DNA of 64,000 nucleotides from NCBI GenBank assembly GCA_964489705.1, contig CAZAZQ010000005.1, positions 1 to 64,000 of the forward strand. Reading direction: 5' to 3'. Positions 23,253 to 30,426 of the stretch are shown here, one piece after another. The notes below the pieces were generated by a model. It made no database searches, was not told where the DNA came from, and saw nothing but the letters and a program-made list of their open reading frames with translations. The position numbers and the translations under genes were made by a program. The DNA comes from CAZAZQ01 sp964489705 (GTDB lineage: Bacteria; Zixibacteria; MSB-5A5; GN15; FEB-12). Each line of letters opens with the position of its first letter. The stretch's first letter is position 1.

Positions 23253-25241
23253 TTACGCCTCTTCTTTTTCCGGGACGGTTTCTCGAACCGATGCAGCGGC
23301 GGTTTTCCGTTTTCCGCTTCCGTTCTTCCGAAAGATGAGCTTTTGAAAAAAGTTGCTTGAAGACTTAGTCGAGTCAGCAACCAGGTGCTCGATGGAAGCG
23401 GCAATGCCTTCCGGATCCAAGCCGACCTCTTTCAGAAGCAAAGAGCGGTCGCCGTGGGTGATGAACCGATCGGGAATGCCGAGGGCTTTGAATTTCCCGG
23501 TGTACCCTTTTTCCAACAGGAATTCGGCAATCGCCTGTCCGAAGCCGCCGCGAAGAGCATTCTCTTCGATAGTGATAATATGGCTTGCCTTTTCCTTAAT
23601 GTGTGACAGCATTTCGATGTCGAGCGGTTTGATAAACCGAGCGTTGACTACCGTGAGGTCAATACCTTGGGGAGCAAGCAACTTCGCCGCTTTGTACACT
23701 TGCGAAACCATCGAGCCGACCGCTAAAACGACGATATCTTTCACGGTTTCGGGCGCTTCCCATTTGCCCCATTCGATGGGCGGAATTTCCTTTGACATTT
23801 CCGTAGGGATGGTATCGCGAGGATAGCGAAGAGCGACCGGTCCCGGCAGCTCGTTGTCAATGGTGTAGTGAAGCATGGCGCGCAGTTCGTTGCCGTCTTT
23901 GGGGACCGCAAACGTCAAATTGGGAGTGAAAGGCAGGAACGACAGGTCAAACACGCCGTGATGGGTCGGTCCGTCATCGCCGACCAGACCGCCGCGGTCC
24001 ATGCAGAGAACGACCGGCAAATTCTGCAGGGCGACGTCGTGAACGATTTGATCGAAAGCGCGCTGCATGAAGGTGGAGTATATCGCCACATAGGGACGGG
24101 CGCCGTCAGCCGCCAAACCGGCGGCGAAAGTGACGGCATGTTCTTCCGCAATGCCGACATCAAAAAACCGCTCCGGATATTTCTGGGAAAAGTCAATCAA
24201 GCCGGTACCGGAAACCATCGCCGCCGTGATGGCGACGACTCGGTCGTCTTTCGCTCCCAATTCCACCATGGTATCACCGAATACTTTCGTATATGACGGC
24301 AGCGTTGACGGCTTCGGTTTGGTTTTCCCCGTGACTTTATCGAATTTCCCGATACCGTGATATTTGAATGGATCGCCTTCCGCCGGCTCATACCCTTTCC
24401 CCTTGACGGTGGCGACGTGCAACAGGATGGGACCTCTCAGATTTTTCACCCGCTGGAGGATTTTGATGAGAGCTTCCATGTCGTGTCCGTCGATGGGACC
24501 GAAATAGCGCAAGCCGATTTTGTCAAACAGCACCCCGGGAACCAGAAGTCCCTTGATGGAATCTTCGAGGTTGGAGATAGTCTCGCGGATTTTATCACGT
24601 CGTTTGAAGCGCCCCGTCAGCTCCCAGATTTCATCCCGCAGCTTGTTGAACTTTTCGTCAGCCATGAGGTTGGTGAGATATTTTGAAAACCCGCCGACGC
24701 TTTTCGAGATTGACCAGGTGTTGTCATTGAGGATAACCAGTAAATCTTTTTTCAAAGTACCGGCATTGTTCAGCCCTTCGAACGCCAAACCGCCGGTCAT
24801 AGCGCCGTCGCCGATAATGGCGACCACTTTGTAATCCAGACCGGCATTGTCGCGGGCAGCGGCAAAGCCGAGAGCGGCGGAGATAGAGGTCGAGGCATGT
24901 CCGGCGCCGAAATGGTCGTATTCCGACTCGTCACGTCTGGCAAACCCGGAAATACCGTTGTACTGACGGAGGGTGTGCATCCGTTCCCGCCTGCCGGTAA
25001 GCATTTTGTGCGTGTAGACTTGGTCGCTGACATCCCAGATGAGCTTGTCGGTGGGGAGGTCGAAAACGTAGTGCAAAGCGATTGTCAGTTCCACCGAGCC
25101 CAAGTTGGTTGCCAAATGCCCGCCGGTCTGGGAGACCACCGAGACGATTTCCTGACGGACTTCCGCCGCCAATTCAACCAGCTCTTCGATGGACAGCTTT
25201 TTTACGTCGGCTGGCGAGTTGATTGTCGGGAGTATCTTCAT
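23253..25241 (-). CDS. dxs: 1-deoxy-D-xylulose-5-phosphate synthase
   Basis: Thiamine-diphosphate enzyme joining pyruvate and glyceraldehyde 3-phosphate, the first step of the MEP isoprenoid route. 662 residues; the last 40 form a Lys/Arg/Ser-rich tail beyond the usual end. It has SQTGGHLATNLG (His42), GDGAMTGGLAFEGLNNAG and LNDN for cofactor and metal, YFGPIDGHD, and GIAEEHAVTFAAGLA with the catalytic Glu. The normally conserved WDVGHQ motif reads WDVSDQ: Asp73 stands where relatives have His (codon GAC instead of CAC). Activity may be altered. ispA lies 31 bp upstream in the same operon. Confidence 0.93.
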   Translation of the reverse strand: MKILPTINSPADVKKLSIEELVELAAEVRQEIVSVVSQTGGHLATNLGSVELTIALHYVFDLPTDKLIWDVSDQVYTHKMLTGRRERMHTLRQYNGISGFARRDESEYDHFGAGHASTSISAALGFAAARDNAGLDYKVVAIIGDGAMTGGLAFEGLNNAGTLKKDLLVILNDNTWSISKSVGGFSKYLTNLMADEKFNKLRDEIWELTGRFKRRDKIRETISNLEDSIKGLLVPGVLFDKIGLRYFGPIDGHDMEALIKILQRVKNLRGPILLHVATVKGKGYEPAEGDPFKYHGIGKFDKVTGKTKPKPSTLPSYTKVFGDTMVELGAKDDRVVAITAAMVSGTGLIDFSQKYPERFFDVGIAEEHAVTFAAGLAADGARPYVAIYSTFMQRAFDQIVHDVALQNLPVVLCMDRGGLVGDDGPTHHGVFDLSFLPFTPNLTFAVPKDGNELRAMLHYTIDNELPGPVALRYPRDTIPTEMSKEIPPIEWGKWEAPETVKDIVVLAVGSMVSQVYKAAKLLAPQGIDLTVVNARFIKPLDIEMLSHIKEKASHIITIEENALRGGFGQAIAEFLLEKGYTGKFKALGIPDRFITHGDRSLLLKEVGLDPEGIAASIEHLVADSTKSSSNFFQKLIFRKNGSGKRKTAAASVRETVPEKEEA

Positions 25242-25272
25242 TTTTGTTCTTTCTCGATATTTTTTTCTACTT

Positions 25273-26142
25273 CTATGATTGCCGCTTACCTATATATATG
25301 GCTAACTCTTTTAACATATTCTCATCGTTTTTCTCGAAAAGAGCAAGAGATTCGTCGATTAATCGTGACGCCTCTTGACGAGCTTCTTCCAAACCGACCG
25401 CCTTGGGAAAAGTTGCCTTTTGGTTTTTACTGTCGGAGCCGGTATTTTTCCCCAACAATTTTTGGTCGCCTTCGATGTCTAAGATATCATCAATGATTTG
25501 GAACGCCAGCCCGATTTTTTCGCCGTATTGGGTGAGTTTTTCGAAGAGCGCCGGTTCCGCTCCCGCTAGCAGCGCTCCCAACCGTACCGAACACCGAATC
25601 AAGGCGGCGGTCTTTTTCGTGTGAATATTGATGATATCATCACGGGTCACTTCCCGTCCTTCCGCTTCCACATCGGCAACCTGACCGCCTATCATGCCGC
25701 TGGTGCCGATGGCGTGCGCCAACTCTCCCACGGCTTGGGTGGAGCCGGTCTCCGCCAGCAGTCCGAACGCCAAGACGTGAAGAGCATCACCGGCGAGAAC
25801 CGCAACCGCCTCTCCGAATTTCTTATGGCAGGTCGGAATGCCCCGCCGGAGGTCGTCGTCATCCATGCAGGGGAGGTCATCGTGTATTAACGAATACGTG
25901 TGCACCATCTCCAGCGCCGCCGCGGCGCGGTAAATGGGCGGATCTTCCTGCTCGGTCGAGCCGTGGCAATACTCGTATGCCGTCAAAGCGAGGATGGGTC
26001 TGAGTCGTTTGCCTCCCGCCATGACCGAGTACCGCATTGCCGCATGAAGGGAACGAGGCTCTTCCGACTCGGATGGAAGGTACTTATCCAGCAACTTGTC
26101 AACGAGTTGCCGTTTCTCCTTTAAGTACGACTTTATGTCCAT
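25273..26142 (-). CDS. ispA: Short-chain polyprenyl diphosphate synthase (farnesyl or geranylgeranyl)
   Basis: Trans-prenyltransferase of 289 residues that condenses isopentenyl and allylic diphosphates. The first Asp-rich motif is DDLPCMDDDD (88-97), with the two-residue insertion typical of bacterial FPP synthases. The second is in AFQIIDDILD, and GGKRLRPIL binds substrate. Chain length cannot be fixed from sequence, so FPP or GGPP is possible. It lies 14 bp after xseB and upstream of dxs, an arrangement (xseA-xseB-ispA-dxs) common across bacteria that links precursor supply to exonuclease VII. Confidence 0.93.
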   Translation of the reverse strand: MDIKSYLKEKRQLVDKLLDKYLPSESEEPRSLHAAMRYSVMAGGKRLRPILALTAYEYCHGSTEQEDPPIYRAAAALEMVHTYSLIHDDLPCMDDDDLRRGIPTCHKKFGEAVAVLAGDALHVLAFGLLAETGSTQAVGELAHAIGTSGMIGGQVADVEAEGREVTRDDIINIHTKKTAALIRCSVRLGALLAGAEPALFEKLTQYGEKIGLAFQIIDDILDIEGDQKLLGKNTGSDSKNQKATFPKAVGLEEARQEASRLIDESLALFEKNDENMLKELAIYIGKRQS

Positions 26143-26156
26143 GACTTCCGTATAAA

Positions 26157-26399
26157 TTATTCTTCCCCCTTTTCTACCTCGAAATCTTCTTCCGAATACG
26201 AATTATTTTCTTTTTGGATGATTTTGATTTTCTTTTCGGCTTCCGAGAGTTTTTCGTTGCACAGCTTGGCGATTTCCAGCCCTTCGGTGTACAGTTCTAT
26301 CGACTTTTCAAGCGTCACCTCTCCGGCTTCCAAGATGTTGGTGATTTCTTCGAGCCGCTCCAAAGCCGATTCAAAGTCTTTATATTTCTTTTTCGCCAT
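26157..26399 (-). CDS. xseB: Exodeoxyribonuclease VII small subunit
   Basis: 80-residue helical protein with the family core FESALERLEEI and LEAGEVTLEKSIELYTEG, followed by a coiled stretch and an acidic tail. It binds along the large-subunit coiled coil of exonuclease VII, which degrades single-stranded DNA from both ends. It overlaps the xseA end by 20 bp in another frame, which suggests translational coupling. Confidence 0.93.
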   Translation of the reverse strand: MAKKKYKDFESALERLEEITNILEAGEVTLEKSIELYTEGLEIAKLCNEKLSEAEKKIKIIQKENNSYSEEDFEVEKGEE

Positions 26400-27618
26400 A
26401 ATTTTTTATGCCGTTACGAGTTACCTCTTCCACGACCGACACCACCGTCCCATCCAAAAGGATAGTCTCCATATTCTCGCCCGGACGAATTTCTTCGATC
26501 GAGGCGATAAGCTTTTTGGAGGGCACCTTCCGACTCACCGAGTAACCTCGCGCGAGTATCTTCAACGGAGACAGAGTGTCCAGCCTCGACAGGGTTAAAG
26601 ATAGTCGGTTTTTGTATTTATCAAAATTATTTTTTCCCGCCTGGGAAAACCGTTGCAACACGGTGTCAAGGTATTGTTGCCGTTGGTAAATCAGATCGAG
26701 CGGGCGACTGAAAACCGGACGTTCCAAAAGCGCCGAGAGGGATTGCCGAGCGGTTGCGACGATGTTTCCCAAAAGGTGAGCCTGCCGAGCTACATACTGT
26801 TGCAGGGAAGCGAGATAATCTTCTTTTGACCAGATGACCAACTCCGCGGCGGCGGATGGGGTGGGTGCCCGCAGGTCGGCAGCCAAGTCGGCAAGGGTGA
26901 CGTCGACTTCATGCCCCACCGCCGAGACGACCGGCAGGCGAGAAGCGGCAATGGCTCGAACCGTAACTTCCGTGTTGAAGGGCCAGAGATCCTCCAGAGA
27001 ACCACCGCCCCGTCCGGTAATGATAACGTCGATGTCGGAGCGGGTATTGAAGTATTTAATCCCTTCGGCGATAGTGTCTTCCGCCCCGTCGCCCTGCACC
27101 TGGGCGGGGAAGATAACCAGTTCCACCGCATTGTTGCGTCGTCGGGCAATCTGGATAATATCGCGGATCGCCGCACCGGTCGGAGAAGTGACAATTCCCA
27201 CCTTGGTGACAAAAGGAGGAATTTCTTTTTTTCTTTCTTCGTCGAACAATCCTTCGGCGGAAAGCCGTTCGTACAACTGCCGGAATGCCAACTCCAACTC
27301 CCCGACTCCCACCGGCACGATTTTCCGACAATTCAGTTGGTAGCTGCCGCCTTTTTCGTACACCGTAATATCGCCATAGACCAACACCTTTTGCCCGTCT
27401 TCCGGTTCGAATTGCAGGCGCATTCCCAAAGAGCGCCACAACGTCACGCGGATGACGGCATGCTCGTCTTTGAGGTTGAAATAACGGTGCCCGGAGGAAT
27501 GGTGATGGTAGTTGGAAATTTCACCCTCCACCCAAATATCCTGATACGATTGCTCCAGGGTCGTTTTTATCAGACGGGTAATTTCCGTAACCGAGTATGC
27601 CTGCACCTGTGGTTGCAT
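26380..27618 (-). CDS. xseA: Exodeoxyribonuclease VII large subunit
   Basis: Catalytic subunit, 412 residues from the ATG at 27618 (MQPQVQAYSVTEITRLIK, the usual beginning); an extension to 27672 is not family-like. An N-terminal OB fold (IWVEGEISNYHHHSSGHRYF) covers about 30-100. The catalytic domain has GIVTSPTGAAIRDI and DVIITGRGGGSLEDLWPFN and SAVGHEVDVTLADLAADLRAPTPSAAAEL. A coiled coil and C-terminal segment (LARGYSVSRK) follow. No Shine-Dalgarno is visible, and a promoter-like pair ends six bases before the ATG, so the mRNA may be leaderless. Confidence 0.94.
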   Translation of the reverse strand: MQPQVQAYSVTEITRLIKTTLEQSYQDIWVEGEISNYHHHSSGHRYFNLKDEHAVIRVTLWRSLGMRLQFEPEDGQKVLVYGDITVYEKGGSYQLNCRKIVPVGVGELELAFRQLYERLSAEGLFDEERKKEIPPFVTKVGIVTSPTGAAIRDIIQIARRRNNAVELVIFPAQVQGDGAEDTIAEGIKYFNTRSDIDVIITGRGGGSLEDLWPFNTEVTVRAIAASRLPVVSAVGHEVDVTLADLAADLRAPTPSAAAELVIWSKEDYLASLQQYVARQAHLLGNIVATARQSLSALLERPVFSRPLDLIYQRQQYLDTVLQRFSQAGKNNFDKYKNRLSLTLSRLDTLSPLKILARGYSVSRKVPSKKLIASIEEIRPGENMETILLDGTVVSVVEEVTRNGIKNYGEKEI

Positions 27619-27624
27619 AAAAAA

Positions 27625-27654
27625 AGTATAGTAAATCACCAAAGCGGATGGCAA
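27625..27654 (-). promoter_or_regulatory. Possible promoter of the xseA-xseB-ispA-dxs operon
   Basis: On the minus strand TTGCCA (27649-27654), 18-bp spacer, TATACT (27625-27630), then six T and the xseA ATG. Initiation about seven bases past the -10 box would fall at the ATG itself, giving a leaderless message, consistent with the lack of a ribosome site. Confidence 0.4.
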
Positions 27655-27855
27655 CATAAAACCAATCGGCAAGGAAAGGGGTGAGTATGTTTTCTTGGCG
27701 GAAAGGTTTTTTCGATTGCACCAAATGAAAATCGATTATTTTGTAGATTTATAGGCACAATTCTCCGTTCGTGTGAACTTTTCTCTTCAACGAGTGGTTA
27801 CTCTATATAAGGTAATGAGTTGTTAAACCAGGCAACGGCGTGAGGTTGAACGGAG

Positions 27856-27879
27856 ATGGAAAAGGATAAACGGAGATGA
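27856..27879 (+). CDS. Possible seven-codon leader ORF before the radical SAM gene
   Basis: ATG at 27856 opens a mini-ORF (MEKDKRR) whose TGA at 27877-27879 overlaps the ATG of the next gene (ATGA). The 9-mer ACGGAGATG occurs at 27850-27858 and 27870-27878, so it may be a duplicated initiation region. It is likely incidental; coupled initiation is possible. Confidence 0.2.
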   Translation: MEKDKRR

Positions 27880-28823
27880 AATATGTTTACGGACCTGTTC
27901 CCTCACGTCGGTTGGGGAAATCCCTCGGCGTAAGTCCTATCCCGCCGAAAACTTGCTCGTACACCTGTATCTACTGTCAACTGGGACATACCACCCGCCT
28001 TCAGACAAATCGAGAAAGCTTTTTCCCGAAAGAAGAAATCCTCTCCGAAATTGTTGCTCACGCCCAACGTACCAAGCCGGAGTATATCACCTTCGTTGGT
28101 GACGGAGAGCCGACGCTCTCTCGTGACCTGGGCTGGCTGATTGAACGCAGCAAGGCGGAGACCAACTTGCCGATTGCCGTGATTACCAACGGTTCTTTGT
28201 TGTCGCGGGAAGATGTAAGAAAGGATTTGATGGGCGCCGATGTGGTCATGCCGACCTTGGATGCCGGGGACGAAGAGACCTTTCGGAACATCAACCGACC
28301 GCACCGGAGCATTGATTTCCGCTCTATGCTCGACGGGCAAATTAAGTTCAGCAAAGATTTCCCCGGGCAGATATGGCTGGAAGTCATGCTGGTCAAGGGG
28401 GTGAATGATTCGAACGAGCAGCTCAAAGCGATTCGGGAAGTCGTACACAAAATAAATCCCGACCGAGTGTACGTGATGGTGCCCACTCGTCCTCCGGCGG
28501 AAAAATGGGTGGAACCTCCCGATCCGGAACGAATCGTCACAGCGCAACATCTGTTCGGTAGAGCCGTCGGCATTGCCACTCCCGAGAGAGGAACTTTCGG
28601 CGTAAACGGTTTTGCCGACGCTCGGGAGGCGTTGCTGGAAATCGGTTCTCGGCATCCTTTGCGTCGAGAGCAGGCGGAGGGGATTGAGCAGACCATGTCG
28701 GCGCCGGGGACGGTAGCTCGAATGGTGGCTCAAGGAGAACTGGTGGAAGTTCACTATAACAACAGCACCTACCTTTTGCCGCGGCATTTGGTTCGCGGGA
28801 AAGGTGAGCTGGAGTATTTATAA
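27876..28823 (+). CDS. Radical SAM protein (COG0731-like)
   Basis: 315-residue protein with an N-terminal FGPVPSRRLG-type block (YGPVPSRRLGKSLGV) and the cluster motif CSYTCIYC (Cys27, Cys31, Cys34), which binds a 4Fe-4S cluster and S-adenosylmethionine. FVGDGEPTLS is the SAM-binding GE-type motif. These features match the broad family annotated as wyosine-synthesis-related radical SAM proteins, whose bacterial members have no settled function. The start is supported by AAGGA at 27862-27866. It leads a five-gene co-directional cluster, and the cupin gene follows after 14 bp. Confidence 0.85.
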   Translation: MKYVYGPVPSRRLGKSLGVSPIPPKTCSYTCIYCQLGHTTRLQTNRESFFPKEEILSEIVAHAQRTKPEYITFVGDGEPTLSRDLGWLIERSKAETNLPIAVITNGSLLSREDVRKDLMGADVVMPTLDAGDEETFRNINRPHRSIDFRSMLDGQIKFSKDFPGQIWLEVMLVKGVNDSNEQLKAIREVVHKINPDRVYVMVPTRPPAEKWVEPPDPERIVTAQHLFGRAVGIATPERGTFGVNGFADAREALLEIGSRHPLRREQAEGIEQTMSAPGTVARMVAQGELVEVHYNNSTYLLPRHLVRGKGELEYL

Positions 28824-28837
28824 AGGAGATGAGAAGA

Positions 28838-29170
28838 ATGAATGCGGTAGACGTGAATGTAAACGATCTGGAATGGCAAGACGCCAGCGAGTATCCGTTG
28901 GGAGCGAAAGAGAAGGTCTTAAGCGTCGGCGGCGATATGGCGCCGCGGACGGTGCTTCTGAAAATTCCCGCGGGCTGGAAGATGGATAGCCATTCCCATC
29001 GTTATACGGAATTGCACTATGTCTTGGAAGGCGAATACGAAAGCCAGGGGAAGGTATTTCCCGCTGGTACCTATCGGGTCATTCCAAAGGAGGTGCAGCA
29101 CGGACCTTTCTCAAGCGAGAAAGGTGCTACCATTTTGATCACCTGGTGCACCTTGGATGAAGAAGAATAA
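28838..29170 (+). CDS. Small cupin-domain protein
   Basis: 110-residue single-domain beta-barrel protein. The ATG at 28838 is chosen over 28829 because GGAG at 28825-28828 is nine bases upstream. The cupin motifs are visible: SHSHRYTELHYVLEGEYESQ (His, His, Glu, His metal site) and PAGTYRVIPKEVQHGP (second-motif His). It probably binds one divalent metal; a sensor, isomerase or dioxygenase role cannot be told apart. It is closely spaced behind the radical SAM gene, and a strong hairpin follows its stop. Confidence 0.82.
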   Translation: MNAVDVNVNDLEWQDASEYPLGAKEKVLSVGGDMAPRTVLLKIPAGWKMDSHSHRYTELHYVLEGEYESQGKVFPAGTYRVIPKEVQHGPFSSEKGATILITWCTLDEEE

Positions 29171-29176
29171 GAATCT

Positions 29177-29208
29177 GGCACGGGATGTCGAAAACGGCAT
29201 CCCGCGCC
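29177..29208 (+). terminator. Strong hairpin after the cupin gene
   Basis: GGCACGGGATGTCG (29177-29190) pairs with CGGCATCCCGCGCC (29195-29208) around an AAAA loop: 14 positions with one mismatch and one G-T. There is no long T run (GCATTTCGG follows), so it may slow or partly end transcription, or protect the upstream message. A perfect TATAAT lies downstream at 29257-29262 without a well-spaced -35 box. Confidence 0.5.
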
Positions 29209-29295
29209 GCATTTCGGAAGCGAGTTTTGACTACGAGAAGTGGCGATTCGATTCCGTATAATCAGCACAATTATCGGAGAGTGAGGAGTATTGTA

Positions 29296-29595
29296 ATGAA
29301 TGAAAAGATTGACAAAGGGAAAGTCAGAGAAGCGGTCTCGCAAGTCAAGCACCCCGCTATCGACACCACCCTTGCGGAGCTCGGTATCGTCAAGCAGATT
29401 GAAGTGACGAATGAGAAAGCGGTCATCACTTTGGCTTTTCCCTTTCCCAACATTCCCATTGAAGATATTCTCGTCAACAGTGTCAAAGAACCGGTAGAAG
29501 AGATGGGCTGGGAAGTTGAGGTGCGCACCACGGTGATGAACGAGCAGGAGCTTCAGCGTTTCTTAGCTTTGGAAAAGGAGAACTGGAAAGGGTAG
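29296..29595 (+). CDS. MIP18/DUF59 family iron-sulfur assembly-related protein
   Basis: 99-residue protein from the ATG at 29296, which has GAGGAG at 29283-29288; a longer reading from 29185 would run through the intergenic hairpin area and is rejected. The family pattern is visible: VREAVSQVKHPAIDTTLAELGIVKQI, then alternating strands (AVITLAFPFPNIP) and VKEPVEEMGWEVEVRTTVMNE. Relatives include SufT, PaaD and the N-terminal domain of ApbC-type carriers, linked to Fe-S cluster maturation. It sits between a radical SAM enzyme and a flavoprotein with a predicted 4Fe-4S site, which suits that role. Confidence 0.82.
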   Translation: MNEKIDKGKVREAVSQVKHPAIDTTLAELGIVKQIEVTNEKAVITLAFPFPNIPIEDILVNSVKEPVEEMGWEVEVRTTVMNEQELQRFLALEKENWKG

Positions 29596-29661
29596 GGCGA
29601 AAAAAGCGATGATGGGCGGGGGAGACTGGAAGTAGGTTGAGAACGATAAACGGAGGTTGCG

Positions 29662-30408
29662 ATGGGAAAGAAAATTGTCTCCGGCGAGAAATGGCTTGAT
29701 GCGCTCCTTCCGGAGGGCGTGGCGGTACCTTCGTCGACGATAATCAGCGGTCCCGGCGGATCAGGGAAACCGCTGGTAGCGGTGGTGTTTCTTGCCGCTT
29801 GGCTCCGTCAGGGCGGAAAAGCCATCATCTTTTTAATAAATTCCGATAGAACGGCAGCGGAAAACCTTCTCCGTTTGTACGGCATGTCACCTGATGATTT
29901 TCCCTCTCAGCTTTTTTACCTCGATTTCGACCCGCAAGCGGATACGGTTGAAATGGTCGGTGACGATATGGTGCGGGCAAATATTCTCCAGCCTGAAATT
30001 CTTGAGCAATGCCTTGAAGAAGGCATCCGGTATTTTGGCTCCGCCGACAATATCATGCTGTTTGGGGCGGCGTTGAATATCTTGTTCTTCTCGCCGACGT
30101 GGGGAGACAAGATTTTTGAAAAATTAAAAGAGCTGATAACCGATACCGACGCGTTCACATCCGTGTTTTCCTTGAGCACGAACGCCTTCCAAGAGAAGGT
30201 GATAGAGTTGGAAAAGGTGGCGGACAATTTGTTTTATACCCGCAACGAAAAACCGATGAAGTTGTTCTTCCGCATCGAGCGGGCAAAGGACGTTCCGTTT
30301 GATTCTACCGAGGTAGAAGTGCCTTTCTCTTCGGATATGCTTCAGGGGTTGAAAGCGGAGACGGACAAATACCGCAAAAAGATAATCCCGATGGTTTCGG
30401 CAGTATAA
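29662..30408 (+). CDS. KaiC/RAD55-like RecA-fold protein with altered Walker A
   Basis: 248-residue single-domain protein related to the KaiC/RAD55 branch of RecA-type ATPases. The P-loop reads GPGGSGKP (30-37): Pro37 (codon CCG) stands where Thr or Ser (ACG or TCG) normally coordinates magnesium. A following strand FLAAWLRQGGKAIIFLINSD matches the family. No standard Walker B aspartate is obvious (DNIMLFGAALNILFF is in the expected area). It may bind nucleotide without hydrolysing it, or work as a signalling partner. An ACGGAGG site lies seven bases before the ATG. The next gene, a flavoprotein, starts 18 bp downstream. Confidence 0.7.
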   Translation: MGKKIVSGEKWLDALLPEGVAVPSSTIISGPGGSGKPLVAVVFLAAWLRQGGKAIIFLINSDRTAAENLLRLYGMSPDDFPSQLFYLDFDPQADTVEMVGDDMVRANILQPEILEQCLEEGIRYFGSADNIMLFGAALNILFFSPTWGDKIFEKLKELITDTDAFTSVFSLSTNAFQEKVIELEKVADNLFYTRNEKPMKLFFRIERAKDVPFDSTEVEVPFSSDMLQGLKAETDKYRKKIIPMVSAV

Positions 30409-30426
30409 CATGGAGGAAAAGAAGAT

